Positions 15,512 through 21,789 of a DNA stretch of 64,000 nucleotides are shown here, piece by piece. Positions within the stretch are counted from its first letter, which is position 1, and each line of letters starts with the position of its first letter. Source of the stretch: Rhynchospora pubera (taxonomy: Eukaryota > Streptophyta > Magnoliopsida > Poales > Cyperaceae); the NCBI GenBank assembly GCA_028095005.1, contig JAMFTS010000072.1, positions 33,921-97,920 on the forward strand, given 5' to 3'. The notes under the pieces are model-generated. The model had not been told where the DNA came from and did not search any database. It saw only the letters and a list, made by a program, of their open reading frames with translations. The position numbers and the translations under genes are program-made.

Positions 15512-15628
15512 TCATCGCTTGGTCAGAAAACTTCTGGCGTCTTCGATTCGCATGCGAATAATCGCATACACGGAGCGCCTGGCTGCGTTCGGCATATCAC
15601 CGGACCTGACAGCTGTCTTGACGCTCAT
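15512..15628 (-). CDS. Very small basic protein
   Basis: A 38-residue Arg/Ala-rich, probably helical protein. Its ATG overlaps the TGA of the upstream gene (ATGA), the usual coupling in this genome. Nothing else can be said. Confidence 0.5.
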   Translation of the reverse strand: MSVKTAVRSGDMPNAARRSVYAIIRMRIEDARSFLTKR

Positions 15629-15786
15629 CGCTTGTGGCGACCGGGACGACGAACCTCGTTGATAAAGTCGTCAGCTTCCTTGTGGCTGTCAAGCGTGCGG
15701 ATCACCGTATCGGTACCGCTCTCGTCGCGCTCGACAACCTGGACGCCAGGCATACGAGCGCTGGTGGACTTGCGGGTAAACATCAT
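15625..15786 (-). CDS. Small hypothetical protein
   Basis: A 53-residue charged protein (for example VVERDESGTDTVIRTLDSHK). It begins with two ATG codons after a degenerate start-associated sequence at 15793 and a TATAAT box at 15843. Unknown function. Confidence 0.65.
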   Translation of the reverse strand: MMFTRKSTSARMPGVQVVERDESGTDTVIRTLDSHKEADDFINEVRRPGRHKR

Positions 15787-15842
15787 GTGTGGCTCCTAAT
15801 GAGTTGCGTTGGTCGTGCGGGTGGTCGTCGCGCCGTTGCTCC

Positions 15843-15871
15843 ATTATAGCACGGCACGGGCTCGGGTGGGG
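15843..15871 (-). promoter_or_regulatory. Promoter with TATAAT -10 box
   Basis: A consensus TATAAT (15843-15848) lies in a dyad (GCCGT/ACGGC flanking GTGCT/AGCAA), 57 bases before the gene at 15786. The -35 region (CCCCAC) is poor, unlike the other promoters of the series. Confidence 0.5.
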
Positions 15872-15882
15872 TTGGGTTGGGC

Positions 15883-16041
15883 TCAGGAGGTGCGCGTCAC
15901 GTGCGCCACGGGGGTACCGGGCGTGTGCTCGTCATTCGGGACAACATTGGGCGCGGCGGGGTCGAAGATCAATCCGACCGCCATTCCGAGGATGATGATT
16001 CCGAAGATAACTGCTGTGACTGCTAGGTGGGTTGCTAGCAT
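15883..16041 (-). CDS. Small single-pass membrane protein
   Basis: A 52-residue protein with one hydrophobic segment (residues about 5-26, with FGIIILGMAVG) and a Pro/Asp/His-rich tail outside the membrane segment. The start lies two bases after the stop of the upstream gene. Could be a small inner-membrane effector; unknown. Confidence 0.65.
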   Translation of the reverse strand: MLATHLAVTAVIFGIIILGMAVGLIFDPAAPNVVPNDEHTPGTPVAHVTRTS

Positions 16042-16043
16042 GA

Positions 16044-16184
16044 TCAGCCCTTCTTTTGAATCGGAACTACGGGACGAGGTGTGCCGTCACAATACTTTGC
16101 GGTCGCCATAGTACCCTTGCGGTACCAGTGTGCTGCGTGTACGCCAGCACCTCCGCACGATGCCGCGTTAGCCAGGCTAGTCAC
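16044..16184 (-). CDS. Small Cys/His-rich protein
   Basis: A 46-residue protein with Cys10, His16, His19 and Cys32, a spacing that could hold one zinc. The GTG overlaps the upstream TGA (GTGA). Unknown function. Confidence 0.6.
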   Translation of the reverse strand: MTSLANAASCGGAGVHAAHWYRKGTMATAKYCDGTPRPVVPIQKKG

Positions 16185-16564
16185 TGGTACATCCGGTCGT
16201 CCCAGAAACCGTACTGCTCCTCAGCCTCGGCGAAGTCAGCACGCGCACCCTCCTCGGTAAGGGTGTACTCGGCGGAACCGTAACCCTCGCCGTACACGAA
16301 GCCGAGGTCGTCAATGTGGACGATGTACCAGCCGGGCTCGAAGTTGCGGCTCTCGCTCATCCAGGGGTCGCCAGCACTAGAGACCCAGGTAGCGATCAAG
16401 TCGCTGGTGATCTCGATGAGCCCGACCCAGCCGAAGGGCGAGTCGACTGTACCGGTAGTGTTGACAAACTCATCTTCGTCAATCCACTTGAGAAAGTCGT
16501 CGGCTCGACTAGATGCGGTGAACTTGGCGTGCTCGTAGTAGTGGGGCGCTTCGATGCTCGGCAT
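16181..16564 (-). CDS. Acidic hypothetical protein
   Basis: A 127-residue strongly acidic, aromatic-rich protein (many Asp/Glu/Tyr/Trp). Small, acidic early proteins of this kind often mimic nucleic acid or bind host enzymes; that is only a possibility here. Start-associated sequence at 16573 and promoter at 16613-16641. Confidence 0.72.
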   Translation of the reverse strand: MPSIEAPHYYEHAKFTASSRADDFLKWIDEDEFVNTTGTVDSPFGWVGLIEITSDLIATWVSSAGDPWMSESRNFEPGWYIVHIDDLGFVYGEGYGSAEYTLTEEGARADFAEAEEQYGFWDDRMYQ

Positions 16565-16612
16565 GATTGTTACTCCTAACGGATTGGTTATGTGACTGAC
16601 TGTGTAGCACCG

Positions 16613-16641
16613 ATCATATCACGTGGATATGATCGGCGCAA
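16613..16641 (-). promoter_or_regulatory. Promoter TTGCGC-N17-TATGAT with long dyad
   Basis: TTGCGC (16636-16641) and TATGAT (16613-16618), spacing 17. The box sits in an 11-bp dyad (CCGATCATATC with GATATGATCGG) that starts in the spacer and covers the -10. Confidence 0.75.
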
Positions 16642-16656
16642 CGCGTTCAGGCAGCA

Positions 16657-16752
16657 CTAACGAACGGGACGGGCTGCGGGTCGGACGTGGACATACCTGG
16701 TTACTTCTCGATCGTACGGGCTGGGCTCGGGACGCGTGGCAGTTGACTTCAT
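16657..16752 (-). CDS. Very small basic protein, tentative
   Basis: A 31-residue Pro/Arg-rich frame whose ATG overlaps the TGA of the upstream gene (ATGA). The overlap fits the style of the genome, but the length allows chance. Confidence 0.35.
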   Translation of the reverse strand: MKSTATRPEPSPYDREVTRYVHVRPAARPVR

Positions 16753-17003
16753 CGCGCACCCCAGTTGTTGTCGGATTGGTCCTCGTACTCCACGACGTTC
16801 CCGACGACGCGCACCTGGTCGTTGAAGTCGAACGCGGACAGGTAAAGCGTGTCGTCGCCGGGGTCGTCGCCTCGGCGGGCACGGAAGGAGACGATCTCGG
16901 TCGGCATATCACGCGCCACGGAGATGATGATGAGCACCTTCTCACCACGGATGATAGCGGCACCAGGCCACAGGTTGTACGCGTCGATCTCGAGAAACTG
17001 CAT
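16749..17003 (-). CDS. Small hypothetical protein
   Basis: An 84-residue acidic protein with a hydrophobic strand-rich first half (VLIIISVARD) and an Asp-rich tail. Start-associated sequence at 17010; promoter at 17051. Unknown function. Confidence 0.7.
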   Translation of the reverse strand: MQFLEIDAYNLWPGAAIIRGEKVLIIISVARDMPTEIVSFRARRGDDPGDDTLYLSAFDFNDQVRVVGNVVEYEDQSDNNWGAR

Positions 17004-17050
17004 GATAAACTCCTAACGGATTGTGTGCGCGGATTGTGTGCGCGTGCTCC

Positions 17051-17079
17051 ATCATAGCACGCGGGCTGGTGTTACGGAA
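17051..17079 (-). promoter_or_regulatory. Promoter TTCCGT-N17-TATGAT with dyad
   Basis: TTCCGT (17074-17079) and TATGAT (17051-17056), spacing 17; the -10 lies in the loop of a 7-bp dyad GCGTGCT/AGCACGC. Confidence 0.6.
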
Positions 17080-17314
17080 GAGTGAGGCTCGGGTTCAGGT
17101 AGGTAACCTGCTCGCCGGAGTCGTTGATCCGAACGTGCAGGACCCAGCCGTCGCGCACCATGATATCAGCCATAAAGGACTGGATCATCACACCACCGAG
17201 ACCGCCCGTCTGGTAGGTCTCGCCGTCCCAGGCACGGATAGCGTCCTCCAGGTTGTTGCCCTGGTAGACATAGCGAGTGTTGACGACCGTCTTGAACACG
17301 TTACGAACCTGCAT
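17072..17314 (-). CDS. Small hypothetical protein
   Basis: An 80-residue protein with mixed helix and strand and no recognised motif. Its last bases overlap the -35 box of the next promoter, showing how tightly these units are packed. Start-associated sequence at 17321. Confidence 0.7.
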   Translation of the reverse strand: MQVRNVFKTVVNTRYVYQGNNLEDAIRAWDGETYQTGGLGGVMIQSFMADIMVRDGWVLHVRINDSGEQVTYLNPSLTLP

Positions 17315-17357
17315 GATGAACTCCTAACGGATTGGATTGGATCGGGTTTGGTAGGTA

Positions 17358-17699
17358 CTACTCTACCATGTAGGTGCTGGAAAGTCTACTCTCGGGGGAA
17401 CGAACTTCGACGTTGACCTCCACGAAGTAGGTAGTGCAGTCGTCGTTCGCGCCGAGGATGGTGAAGTCGAAGGCGCTGAACGCTCCAGGGTAGAACACGT
17501 CTACCAACTTCTGGCACCACCTACCCAGGGCGAAACGGTAGTCACTGCCGTTGGCGAAGTCGCCAAGGTACGGAGGCTCTGTGGTCTCGACGCGCTCGGC
17601 ACCGAGGCTGTCAACAGTCTGGATGATGTAGTTCACCGAGGCTGCGACGTTCTGGACCTCGCCAGACTCGCTAACGACGACGATCATCGGGACGATCAT
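17358..17699 (-). CDS. Hypothetical protein
   Basis: A 113-residue protein with a hydrophobic N-terminal strand pair (PMIVVVSES) and a C-terminal beta segment (YFVEVNVEV). Could be a small alpha/beta fold. Start-associated sequence at 17705; promoter at 17733-17761. The end overlaps the next promoter. Confidence 0.7.
   Translation of the reverse strand: MIVPMIVVVSESGEVQNVAASVNYIIQTVDSLGAERVETTEPPYLGDFANGSDYRFALGRWCQKLVDVFYPGAFSAFDFTILGANDDCTTYFVEVNVEVRSPESRLSSTYMVE
17360..17388 (-). promoter_or_regulatory. Promoter TAGACT-N17-TAGAGT with dyad
   Basis: TAGACT (17383-17388) and TAGAGT (17360-17365), spacing 17, with the dyad GGTA..TACC around the -10. It is inside the 3' end of the upstream gene. 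Confidence 0.6.
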
Positions 17700-17732
17700 G
17701 AGGACTCCTAACGGATTGTGTTGATGATTGGA

Positions 17733-17761
17733 AGTCTACCAGGTTTGACTGGTTGTGTCAA
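17733..17761 (-). promoter_or_regulatory. Promoter TTGACA-N17-TAGACT
   Basis: TTGACA (17756-17761) and TAGACT (17733-17738), spacing 17, with ACCAG/CTGGT in the spacer. Drives the gene at 17699. Confidence 0.8.
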
Positions 17762-17866
17762 CTAGGCGAACAACCCGCACCCACAGGCTGAACCCGTGAG
17801 TGAGGCAATGCGTCTAGGTGATGATAGAACAGGCGCCCGGCTAACAGTCGGGTCTTTTATACGCAC
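17762..17866 (-). CDS. Very small protein, tentative
   Basis: A 34-residue Ser/Arg/Pro-rich frame ending in CGCGLFA, between promoter 17918-17946 and promoter 17733-17761. TAGGAGGGG lies at the start; the in-frame GTG is almost too close to it, while an in-frame ATA has normal spacing. The stop abuts the next -35 box. Plausible because a good promoter points to it. Confidence 0.4.
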   Translation of the reverse strand: MRIKDPTVSRAPVLSSPRRIASLTGSACGCGLFA

Positions 17867-17917
17867 CCCTCCTAGGTGGGACCTTGGCGGCCTGTTTAGT
17901 TTGTGCTGCTAGGTGGA

Positions 17918-17946
17918 ACTATACCAGGTTGCACCTGGTTTGTCTA
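17918..17946 (-). promoter_or_regulatory. Promoter TAGACA-N17-TATAGT with dyad
   Basis: TAGACA (17941-17946) and TATAGT (17918-17923), spacing 17, with the dyad CCAGGT/ACCTGG in the spacer. It serves the tentative 34-residue frame. Confidence 0.65.
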
Positions 17947-18198
17947 GGCGAGACTGCGCTTTGCCTGGTCGATCAGGCGATCAGACTCGCTGGGACGCGT
18001 GGCACGCGGACCGAGCACCCGCTCGGGGTCGAGACCACAGGCAGTGATGAAGCGCTCGCGGTCGAAACGCGGGTTGAAGGTGCTGAACGCGTTGCACAGC
18101 TCGTTGACGATCTTGACGGAAGTTGACGGATCGGTAGTCGGGTCCGAGGTGACGTACTTGATACCGTCAGCGATCCGGACGAAGTCACGCTTGCTCAT
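17944..18198 (-). CDS. Small hypothetical protein
   Basis: An 84-residue mainly helical protein (for example VRIADGIKYVT, VKIVNELCNAF, RERFITACGL). The ATG at 18198 follows a start-associated sequence at 18212 that lies inside the end of the upstream gene. No promoter of its own, so probably co-transcribed with the zinc-ribbon gene. Confidence 0.7.
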   Translation of the reverse strand: MSKRDFVRIADGIKYVTSDPTTDPSTSVKIVNELCNAFSTFNPRFDRERFITACGLDPERVLGPRATRPSESDRLIDQAKRSLA

Positions 18199-18214
18199 GG
18201 TCACGATGATTCTC

Positions 18215-18346
18215 CTAGCGGATTGAGTACTGGGCGGGGCAGGTGGTGCAGACGTAGAAGTCAGCGCCGCTCTCGGTGTGCCCATCGTGCAGGGCATAGC
18301 CTCCGCACTCGGGGCAGGTGTGCGGACTGTTCGGGTTGCGCGGCAT
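18215..18346 (-). CDS. Small zinc-ribbon protein
   Basis: A 43-residue protein with CPEC (residue 11) and CTTC (residue 33), with His10 and His21 nearby: a minimal zinc ribbon. Its TAG stop is part of the next gene's start-associated sequence (TAG of TAGGAG), so termination and re-initiation are at one place. Promoter 18381-18409. Confidence 0.7.
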   Translation of the reverse strand: MPRNPNSPHTCPECGGYALHDGHTESGADFYVCTTCPAQYSIR

Positions 18347-18380
18347 TGCGGGCTCCTAACGGATTGGGTTGGTAGGAACT

Positions 18381-18409
18381 ACCCTACCAGGTTGGTTTCT
18401 GATTGTCAA
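18381..18409 (-). promoter_or_regulatory. Promoter TTGACA-N17-TAGGGT with dyad
   Basis: Consensus TTGACA (18404-18409) and TAGGGT (18381-18386), spacing 17, dyad GGTAGG/CCTACC over the -10. Confidence 0.82.
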
Positions 18410-18411
18410 GC

Positions 18412-18579
18412 CTAGGCGAACATCCAGATGCCGCAGGTGTTGCCGTTGATGTCGAACAGCCGACCTTCGTCGCCAGGCTGGATACACTCGCGGGTCGGCA
18501 GGTCCCGTAGGATGCGGGTGATCTCGACGCCAGGGTCGCTGAACGCGTCACCCTTGGTCTCGATGATGAGCTTGAACAT
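18412..18579 (-). CDS. Small hypothetical protein
   Basis: A 55-residue protein with an N-terminal strand (MFKLIIETKGD) and two cysteines. It may be a small beta/alpha fold. Start-associated sequence at 18588, promoter at 18629-18657; the frame upstream of 18579 crosses these and is not used. Confidence 0.68.
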   Translation of the reverse strand: MFKLIIETKGDAFSDPGVEITRILRDLPTRECIQPGDEGRLFDINGNTCGIWMFA

Positions 18580-18628
18580 GATGCTGGCTCCTATCGGATT
18601 GTGTGTGGTGATTGACGGGCTGGGCTCC

Positions 18629-18657
18629 ATCATACCAGCCGGATTGTGTTCTGTCTA
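18629..18657 (-). promoter_or_regulatory. Promoter TAGACA-N17-TATGAT with dyad
   Basis: TAGACA (18652-18657) and TATGAT (18629-18634), spacing 17, dyad GGCTGG/CCAGCC around the -10. The -35 overlaps the stop of the upstream gene. Confidence 0.7.
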
Positions 18658-18813
18658 GCGCGGCAGCCCGGGGGTCGGCGCGCTCGGGTTGACCTCGCAG
18701 CCGCAACGGAACACGAACCAGCCGCCAGCGGTGCCGTACTTGATCGGCGCGCCGTGCTTCGGGCAGGTGAACTTCTGCCACTCCTTGCGCGCCTTGTTCC
18801 AGGGTCGAGCCAC
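18655..18813 (-). CDS. Small zinc-binding protein
   Basis: A 52-residue protein with Cys17, His20, Cys37 and Cys39, a possible single zinc site, and a basic Trp-rich N-terminus. GTG start after a start-associated sequence at 18821. Unknown function. Confidence 0.68.
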   Translation of the reverse strand: MARPWNKARKEWQKFTCPKHGAPIKYGTAGGWFVFRCGCEVNPSAPTPGLPR

Positions 18814-18856
18814 GATGATTCTCCTATCGGATTGTGTGGTCTAGTGGACAACACCG

Positions 18857-18886
18857 AGTCTAACGCAGGTGTTAGGCTCGATGCAA
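18857..18886 (-). promoter_or_regulatory. Promoter TTGCAT-N18-TAGACT with dyad
   Basis: TTGCAT (18881-18886) and TAGACT (18857-18862), spacing 18, dyad GAGCCTAAC/GTTAGACTC. The arms differ from the sister copies at 19534 and 19900 by changes on both sides. Confidence 0.7.
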
Positions 18887-18890
18887 TGCA

Positions 18891-18944
18891 CTAGCGCTTG
18901 GTCGGAACGGGTCGATCGGTCGGCTTGGTCAGGTCAACGGCCAC
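18891..18944 (-). CDS. 17-codon frame, tentative
   Basis: A GTG with GGAGGT before it opens a 17-codon Pro/Lys/Arg-rich frame overlapping the end of the upstream gene by 11 bases. It may be real only as a translated tail; length gives little support. Confidence 0.2.
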   Translation of the reverse strand: MAVDLTKPTDRPVPTKR

Positions 18945-19182
18945 GGGTCACCTCCCTGAGCATCTCGATGTTGGCGGGATCACCGTTAGGCGCTGTTCCG
19001 ACGACGACGAACTCGTCGCCAGGGTCGCGGAACAGGTTTGCGGGACCGTCGGGACCGTCGAGGACGATCTCAAACGAGCCGTCATCCATCGGGACGATGT
19101 CAGTCACGATGTTGACGTGATTGTCACGGAGAACGACCAGATTCGGGATGAGGGACTCGGTTCGCATGACGAGGTCAGTCAT
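18934..19182 (-). CDS. Small acidic hypothetical protein
   Basis: An 82-residue acidic, strand-rich protein (LVVLRDNHVNIVTDIV, GSFEIVLDG), perhaps a small beta barrel. Start-associated sequence at 19190, promoter at 19218-19246. Confidence 0.7.
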   Translation of the reverse strand: MTDLVMRTESLIPNLVVLRDNHVNIVTDIVPMDDGSFEIVLDGPDGPANLFRDPGDEFVVVGTAPNGDPANIEMLREVTRGR

Positions 19183-19217
19183 TGTTGGGCTCCTAACGGA
19201 TTGGGTTGGTAGGTACT

Positions 19218-19246
19218 ACCCTACCAGGTGGGATTCTGATTGTCAA
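19218..19246 (-). promoter_or_regulatory. Promoter TTGACA-N17-TAGGGT with dyad
   Basis: TTGACA (19241-19246) and TAGGGT (19218-19223), spacing 17, dyad GGTAGG/CCTACC. Nearly a sister copy of the promoter at 18381. Confidence 0.82.
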
Positions 19247-19255
19247 ACGGATCGG

Positions 19256-19489
19256 CTAGGCAAACACGACGAACGAGTAGCCTTCGGTATAACCGGTCGG
19301 CCCGACCTTGCACAGGTCACAAGGTCCGACGAACACCTCGGGCTCGTCGCCGTCAATCACGACAAAGCCGTCAGCCTGCGGCTCGTGAGGCTGGTGCTCG
19401 AAGAAGTCCCGACAGCCGCTGGTGTCGTCGTTGGCGACCTTCATCGCACAACAGGTGCAGCAGGTTCCGGACTTAATGATCGTTGCCAT
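19256..19489 (-). CDS. Small cysteine-rich protein
   Basis: A 77-residue protein with CCTCC near residue 9, another Cys near 26 and CDLC near 57: six cysteines that could bind zinc or a cluster. Start at 19489 after a start-associated sequence (19497). Unknown function. Confidence 0.7.
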   Translation of the reverse strand: MATIIKSGTCCTCCAMKVANDDTSGCRDFFEHQPHEPQADGFVVIDGDEPEVFVGPCDLCKVGPTGYTEGYSFVVFA

Positions 19490-19533
19490 GATTGGGCTCC
19501 TAACGGATTGGGTGGATGATCGGTACAACACCG

Positions 19534-19562
19534 AGCCTAGCACAAGTCTAGGCTCGATGCAA
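19534..19562 (-). promoter_or_regulatory. Promoter TTGCAT-N17-TAGGCT with dyad
   Basis: TTGCAT (19557-19562) and TAGGCT (19534-19539), spacing 17, perfect 8-bp dyad GAGCCTAG/CTAGGCTC. Confidence 0.78.
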
Positions 19563-19589
19563 TGCGGACCTTCCAGGTTACCTTTTGTC

Positions 19590-19620
19590 GGACTAGGTTA
19601 GGTGACAGGTCACCTAGTCC
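19590..19620. terminator. Palindromic hairpin
   Basis: GGACTAGGT (19590-19598) pairs with ACCTAGTCC (19612-19620), 9 bp, and an alternative inner 8-bp stem TAGGTGAC/GTCACCTA exists. It lies 53 bases after the stop at 19673. It also contains two copies of GGTGAC, the core repeated at 21.8-22.3 kb. Terminator or operator; undecided. Confidence 0.45.
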
Positions 19621-19672
19621 TGTTTATCCCAGCCGCTTGGTCACCCTGGGAGTTTGTGGGTTGGGGAACCTG

Positions 19673-19849
19673 TCAGCCGTGGAAGTTGGGCGACAGGGTA
19701 CGCGACACCAGGCTCGGGTCGAACAGGGGAGCCTCGGTGCGGGTGGTGCGCTTGCGGATCGGACGGTTCGACGGCAGGCGCCGCGCCAGCGGGTGGTGCT
19801 CGGTGGAGCCGTGGACAGCGATCTTGTCGTTGAACTCGAGGTGTGCCAT
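19673..19849 (-). CDS. Small basic hypothetical protein
   Basis: A 58-residue His/Arg-rich protein (HHPLARRLPSNRPIRKR). Probably binds nucleic acid or an acidic partner, by charge only. Start at 19849 after a start-associated variant (19856). Confidence 0.65.
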   Translation of the reverse strand: MAHLEFNDKIAVHGSTEHHPLARRLPSNRPIRKRTTRTEAPLFDPSLVSRTLSPNFHG

Positions 19850-19899
19850 GAGATTCTCCCTAGCGGGTTGTTGGTGTGGTGTTCGGTGGTGCAGCACCG

Positions 19900-19928
19900 A
19901 GTCTAGCACAGGTCTAGGCTCGATGCAA
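19900..19928 (-). promoter_or_regulatory. Promoter TTGCAT-N17-TAGACT with dyad
   Basis: TTGCAT (19923-19928) and TAGACT (19900-19905), spacing 17, dyad GAGCCTAG/CTAGACTC. Confidence 0.76.
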
Positions 19929-19938
19929 CGCTACCGGA

Positions 19939-20196
19939 CTAGTCGAGGATGAACTCGACCGAGAACGTCTCGCCCATCACCTCCGTCGTCGCGAGGGTGA
20001 TGGTGCCCGAGTCGAAGGTGGTCAGGTCGAACCCGTGGCGGGCGAGGAGTTCGGTACGGGCACGGAGGATGCCGGTCACGTCGCCAGTCTCGGTGGCGCG
20101 CAGCGCCCACACCTTGACGATGTTGTGAACCGAGTGGCGAGCGGGCAGGTCGCCGATCTTGTCGCCGTCGAAGACGCGGGTGGTGAGGGTGTTCAT
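19939..20196 (-). CDS. Small hypothetical protein
   Basis: An 85-residue alpha/beta protein (helix RARTELLARHG, strands GTITLATTEV and FSVEFILD). No family recognised. Start-associated sequence at 20204, promoter at 20241-20269. Confidence 0.7.
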   Translation of the reverse strand: MNTLTTRVFDGDKIGDLPARHSVHNIVKVWALRATETGDVTGILRARTELLARHGFDLTTFDSGTITLATTEVMGETFSVEFILD

Positions 20197-20240
20197 TGTG
20201 AGGCTCCTAACGGATGGTGTGCTAGTTGGTCAACACGACC

Positions 20241-20269
20241 AGCCTACCATAAGTAGGCGGATCATGCAA
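20241..20269 (-). promoter_or_regulatory. Promoter TTGCAT-N17-TAGGCT with dyad
   Basis: TTGCAT (20264-20269) and TAGGCT (20241-20246), spacing 17, dyad CCGCCTAC/GTAGGCTGG with one mismatch. Confidence 0.76.
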
Positions 20270-20274
20270 ACGAA

Positions 20275-20460
20275 CTAGTTGAAGATGAAGATGGATCGAC
20301 GGGATCGGATGATGCAGCGACGAACGCGGATGATGGTCTCGTTGAGGACGAAGTCGGAGGTGTCGGGGTCGGGATATGCGCGGCAGACAGCGAGGGTGAT
20401 GTCGCGGGTTGTGGCGTGGATGCCGAGGTCGGAGGCGATCTTTTCGGCGATCTCGTTCAT
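20275..20460 (-). CDS. Small hypothetical protein
   Basis: A 61-residue protein with an acidic helical first half and a very basic last third (RVRRCIIRSRRSIFIF). Start at 20460 after a start-associated sequence (20468). It is the most upstream gene of the small-gene array. Confidence 0.68.
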   Translation of the reverse strand: MNEIAEKIASDLGIHATTRDITLAVCRAYPDPDTSDFVLNETIIRVRRCIIRSRRSIFIFN

Positions 20461-20495
20461 TGTTGGGCTCCTAACGGATTGGGTCGATGGGTGAA

Positions 20496-20524
20496 ACCCT
20501 AGCACCTTGCGGGCCAGGTGTCAA
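20496..20524 (-). promoter_or_regulatory. Promoter TTGACA-N17-TAGGGT
   Basis: TTGACA (20519-20524) and TAGGGT (20496-20501), spacing 17, with GGTG/CACC around the -10. Confidence 0.82.
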
Positions 20525-20540
20525 ACTACGGTTTAGGAAT

Positions 20541-20614
20541 GCGCGACAACAAGATTGTTGGCTATCGCCTAGCGCTCTACCATCATAGGTCACGGAGCTA
20601 ACTTGTTGTCGCGC
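20541..20614 (-). ncRNA. Candidate small structured RNA
   Basis: A 74-base segment closed by a perfect 13-bp stem (GCGCGACAACAAG with its complement). The interior has GCTC/GAGC and GCTA/TAGC hairpins, the first resembling a tRNA D arm (GGTAGAGC). There is no T arm or usual anticodon arm, so it is not a normal tRNA. A promoter of the local type (20616-20645) starts just before it and there is no reading frame. Confidence 0.45.
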
Positions 20615-20615
20615 A

Positions 20616-20645
20616 AACCTAACACGTAGTGGACGTGTTAGGCAA
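20616..20645 (-). promoter_or_regulatory. Promoter TTGCCT-N18-TAGGTT with dyad
   Basis: TTGCCT (20640-20645) and TAGGTT (20616-20621), spacing 18, covered by a perfect 9-bp dyad CCTAACACG/CGTGTTAGG. It leads into the folded segment at 20541-20614, not into a gene. Confidence 0.6.
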
Positions 20646-21789
20646 CTACTTTGCACGTAGATAGTTTGCCCGATTGGGAACCATCTAACCTAGCCAATCC
20701 GAACAGGACTACTAACGAAAGGTATGCCTTTCGCCTAGTTTCCAGTCGGGACTAGGTTGGCCTATGCGCGCCCATTGCTTGCTCCCTACTAGCGAGTCCT
20801 ACGCGATTGGCATACCAATCAGGACTAGCGTTCAGTTGCAAGGTGGAGTGTTGTCCGCCTTTCGGCGGCGCGGCGACCATTGCCGTGCAGATGTTGCGGG
20901 TGGATCGGTGATTGTGTTGCTAGTGCAACCCTATCACACCTTGTCAACCTTGGTGCGGGTTCCGGGCTAGTGGCTACGTGCCACCCGGTAGGTCCGCTTG
21001 GTTGCGGTGAAACAGTGTTGCGGTGAAACCGTATCACACCTTGTCAACCTTGGTGCGGGTTCCGGGCTAGTGGCTACGTGCCACCCGGTAGGTCCGCTTG
21101 GTGCTAGGTGATGATGGGTACAACCTAAGCCCTAGGCCTAGTTAGGTCAAACGGTAAGGCCGGTGGGCTAGACCACCTAGGTAGACCTAGCCAAAGCGCT
21201 TGCCATACACCTTTGTGTGGTGTAGTGAATGCAATCTTCCCTATTCTTTATTGTTCGCTATGTCATTCTAGGCAATAGAATCTAAGGTGTGAATGAGAAT
21301 GCACAATGGAATGTGTGTGCGTGTTTGATTATGTATTACCAAAGGCGGAATGTAAGCGGGCACGCGGCGCCTATCTATTGCGCGTAGAAAAGAATGCGCA
21401 AACAAAGCGACACCTTTCTTTGTGCAATGCATGGCCACGCCTTAATCAATAAGCGCGCCACGCATTGCCGATAGGCCATGCTATCGGCATGCCACGCGCA
21501 TTCTTATTGTCAAAAGGCGTCGGAATGCGTGCGCGAAAGAATGCGCCTCGCAATAAAATCCCGACCGGGGGGGTCGCATTTCGCTCTCTTGCCCCCGTTC
21601 GTACATACCAAACTTTTCAAAAGTGGTCTTAAACGCAAGTATTACATCAGAAGCCACCATAGGAGTGATCGCGTTCGCTTTAGAATCGCTCTAAAAAGCT
21701 TATAAAGCTTATAGCATCCAATGGGGAGATGGGTCTATAAAAAGACTACTTATGTGCAAAAACTAGTGCGTGGACAGAATGTTGACGTA
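20646..21789. other. Non-coding region with small repeats
   Basis: No convincing gene on either strand. Several hairpins lie at 20.65-20.80 kb (for example CGAAAGG/CCTTTCG). The 71-bp direct repeat is listed separately. From 21.2 to 21.55 kb the sequence is richer in A+T and holds six copies of GAATGC/GCATTC (21227, 21297, 21392, 21498, 21523, 21539). Probably part of the replication or regulatory centre. Confidence 0.5.
20932..21102. repeat. 71-bp direct repeat, period 100 bp
   Basis: Bases 20932-21002 and 21032-21102 are identical over 71 bp, separated by 29 bp. Each copy contains TTGACA on the minus strand and a hairpin (CCGG..GTGGC/GCCAC..CCGG). Perfect identity suggests a recent duplication or active maintenance by gene conversion. 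Confidence 0.9.

Larger units (their letters stand above)
11857..20481 (-). repeat. Start-associated sequence family (17 copies)
   Basis: Seventeen short copies of one sequence, consensus on the minus strand CAATCCGTTAGGAG, each ending in the ribosome binding site and lying 5-10 bases before a start codon. Copies begin at 11857, 12291, 15103, 15793 (degenerate), 16573, 17010, 17321, 17705, 18212, 18353, 18588, 18821, 19190, 19497, 19856, 20204 and 20468. The part upstream of AGGAG (AATCCG) is conserved beyond what a ribosome binding site needs. Similar start-associated sequences are known from cluster K mycobacteriophages, with a different sequence. Confidence 0.85.

Noticed and set aside
11857..20481. 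CRISPR array
   Set aside because: The repeated 14-base motif is spaced by genes, not by uniform spacers, and lies at start codons; it is a translation-start element.
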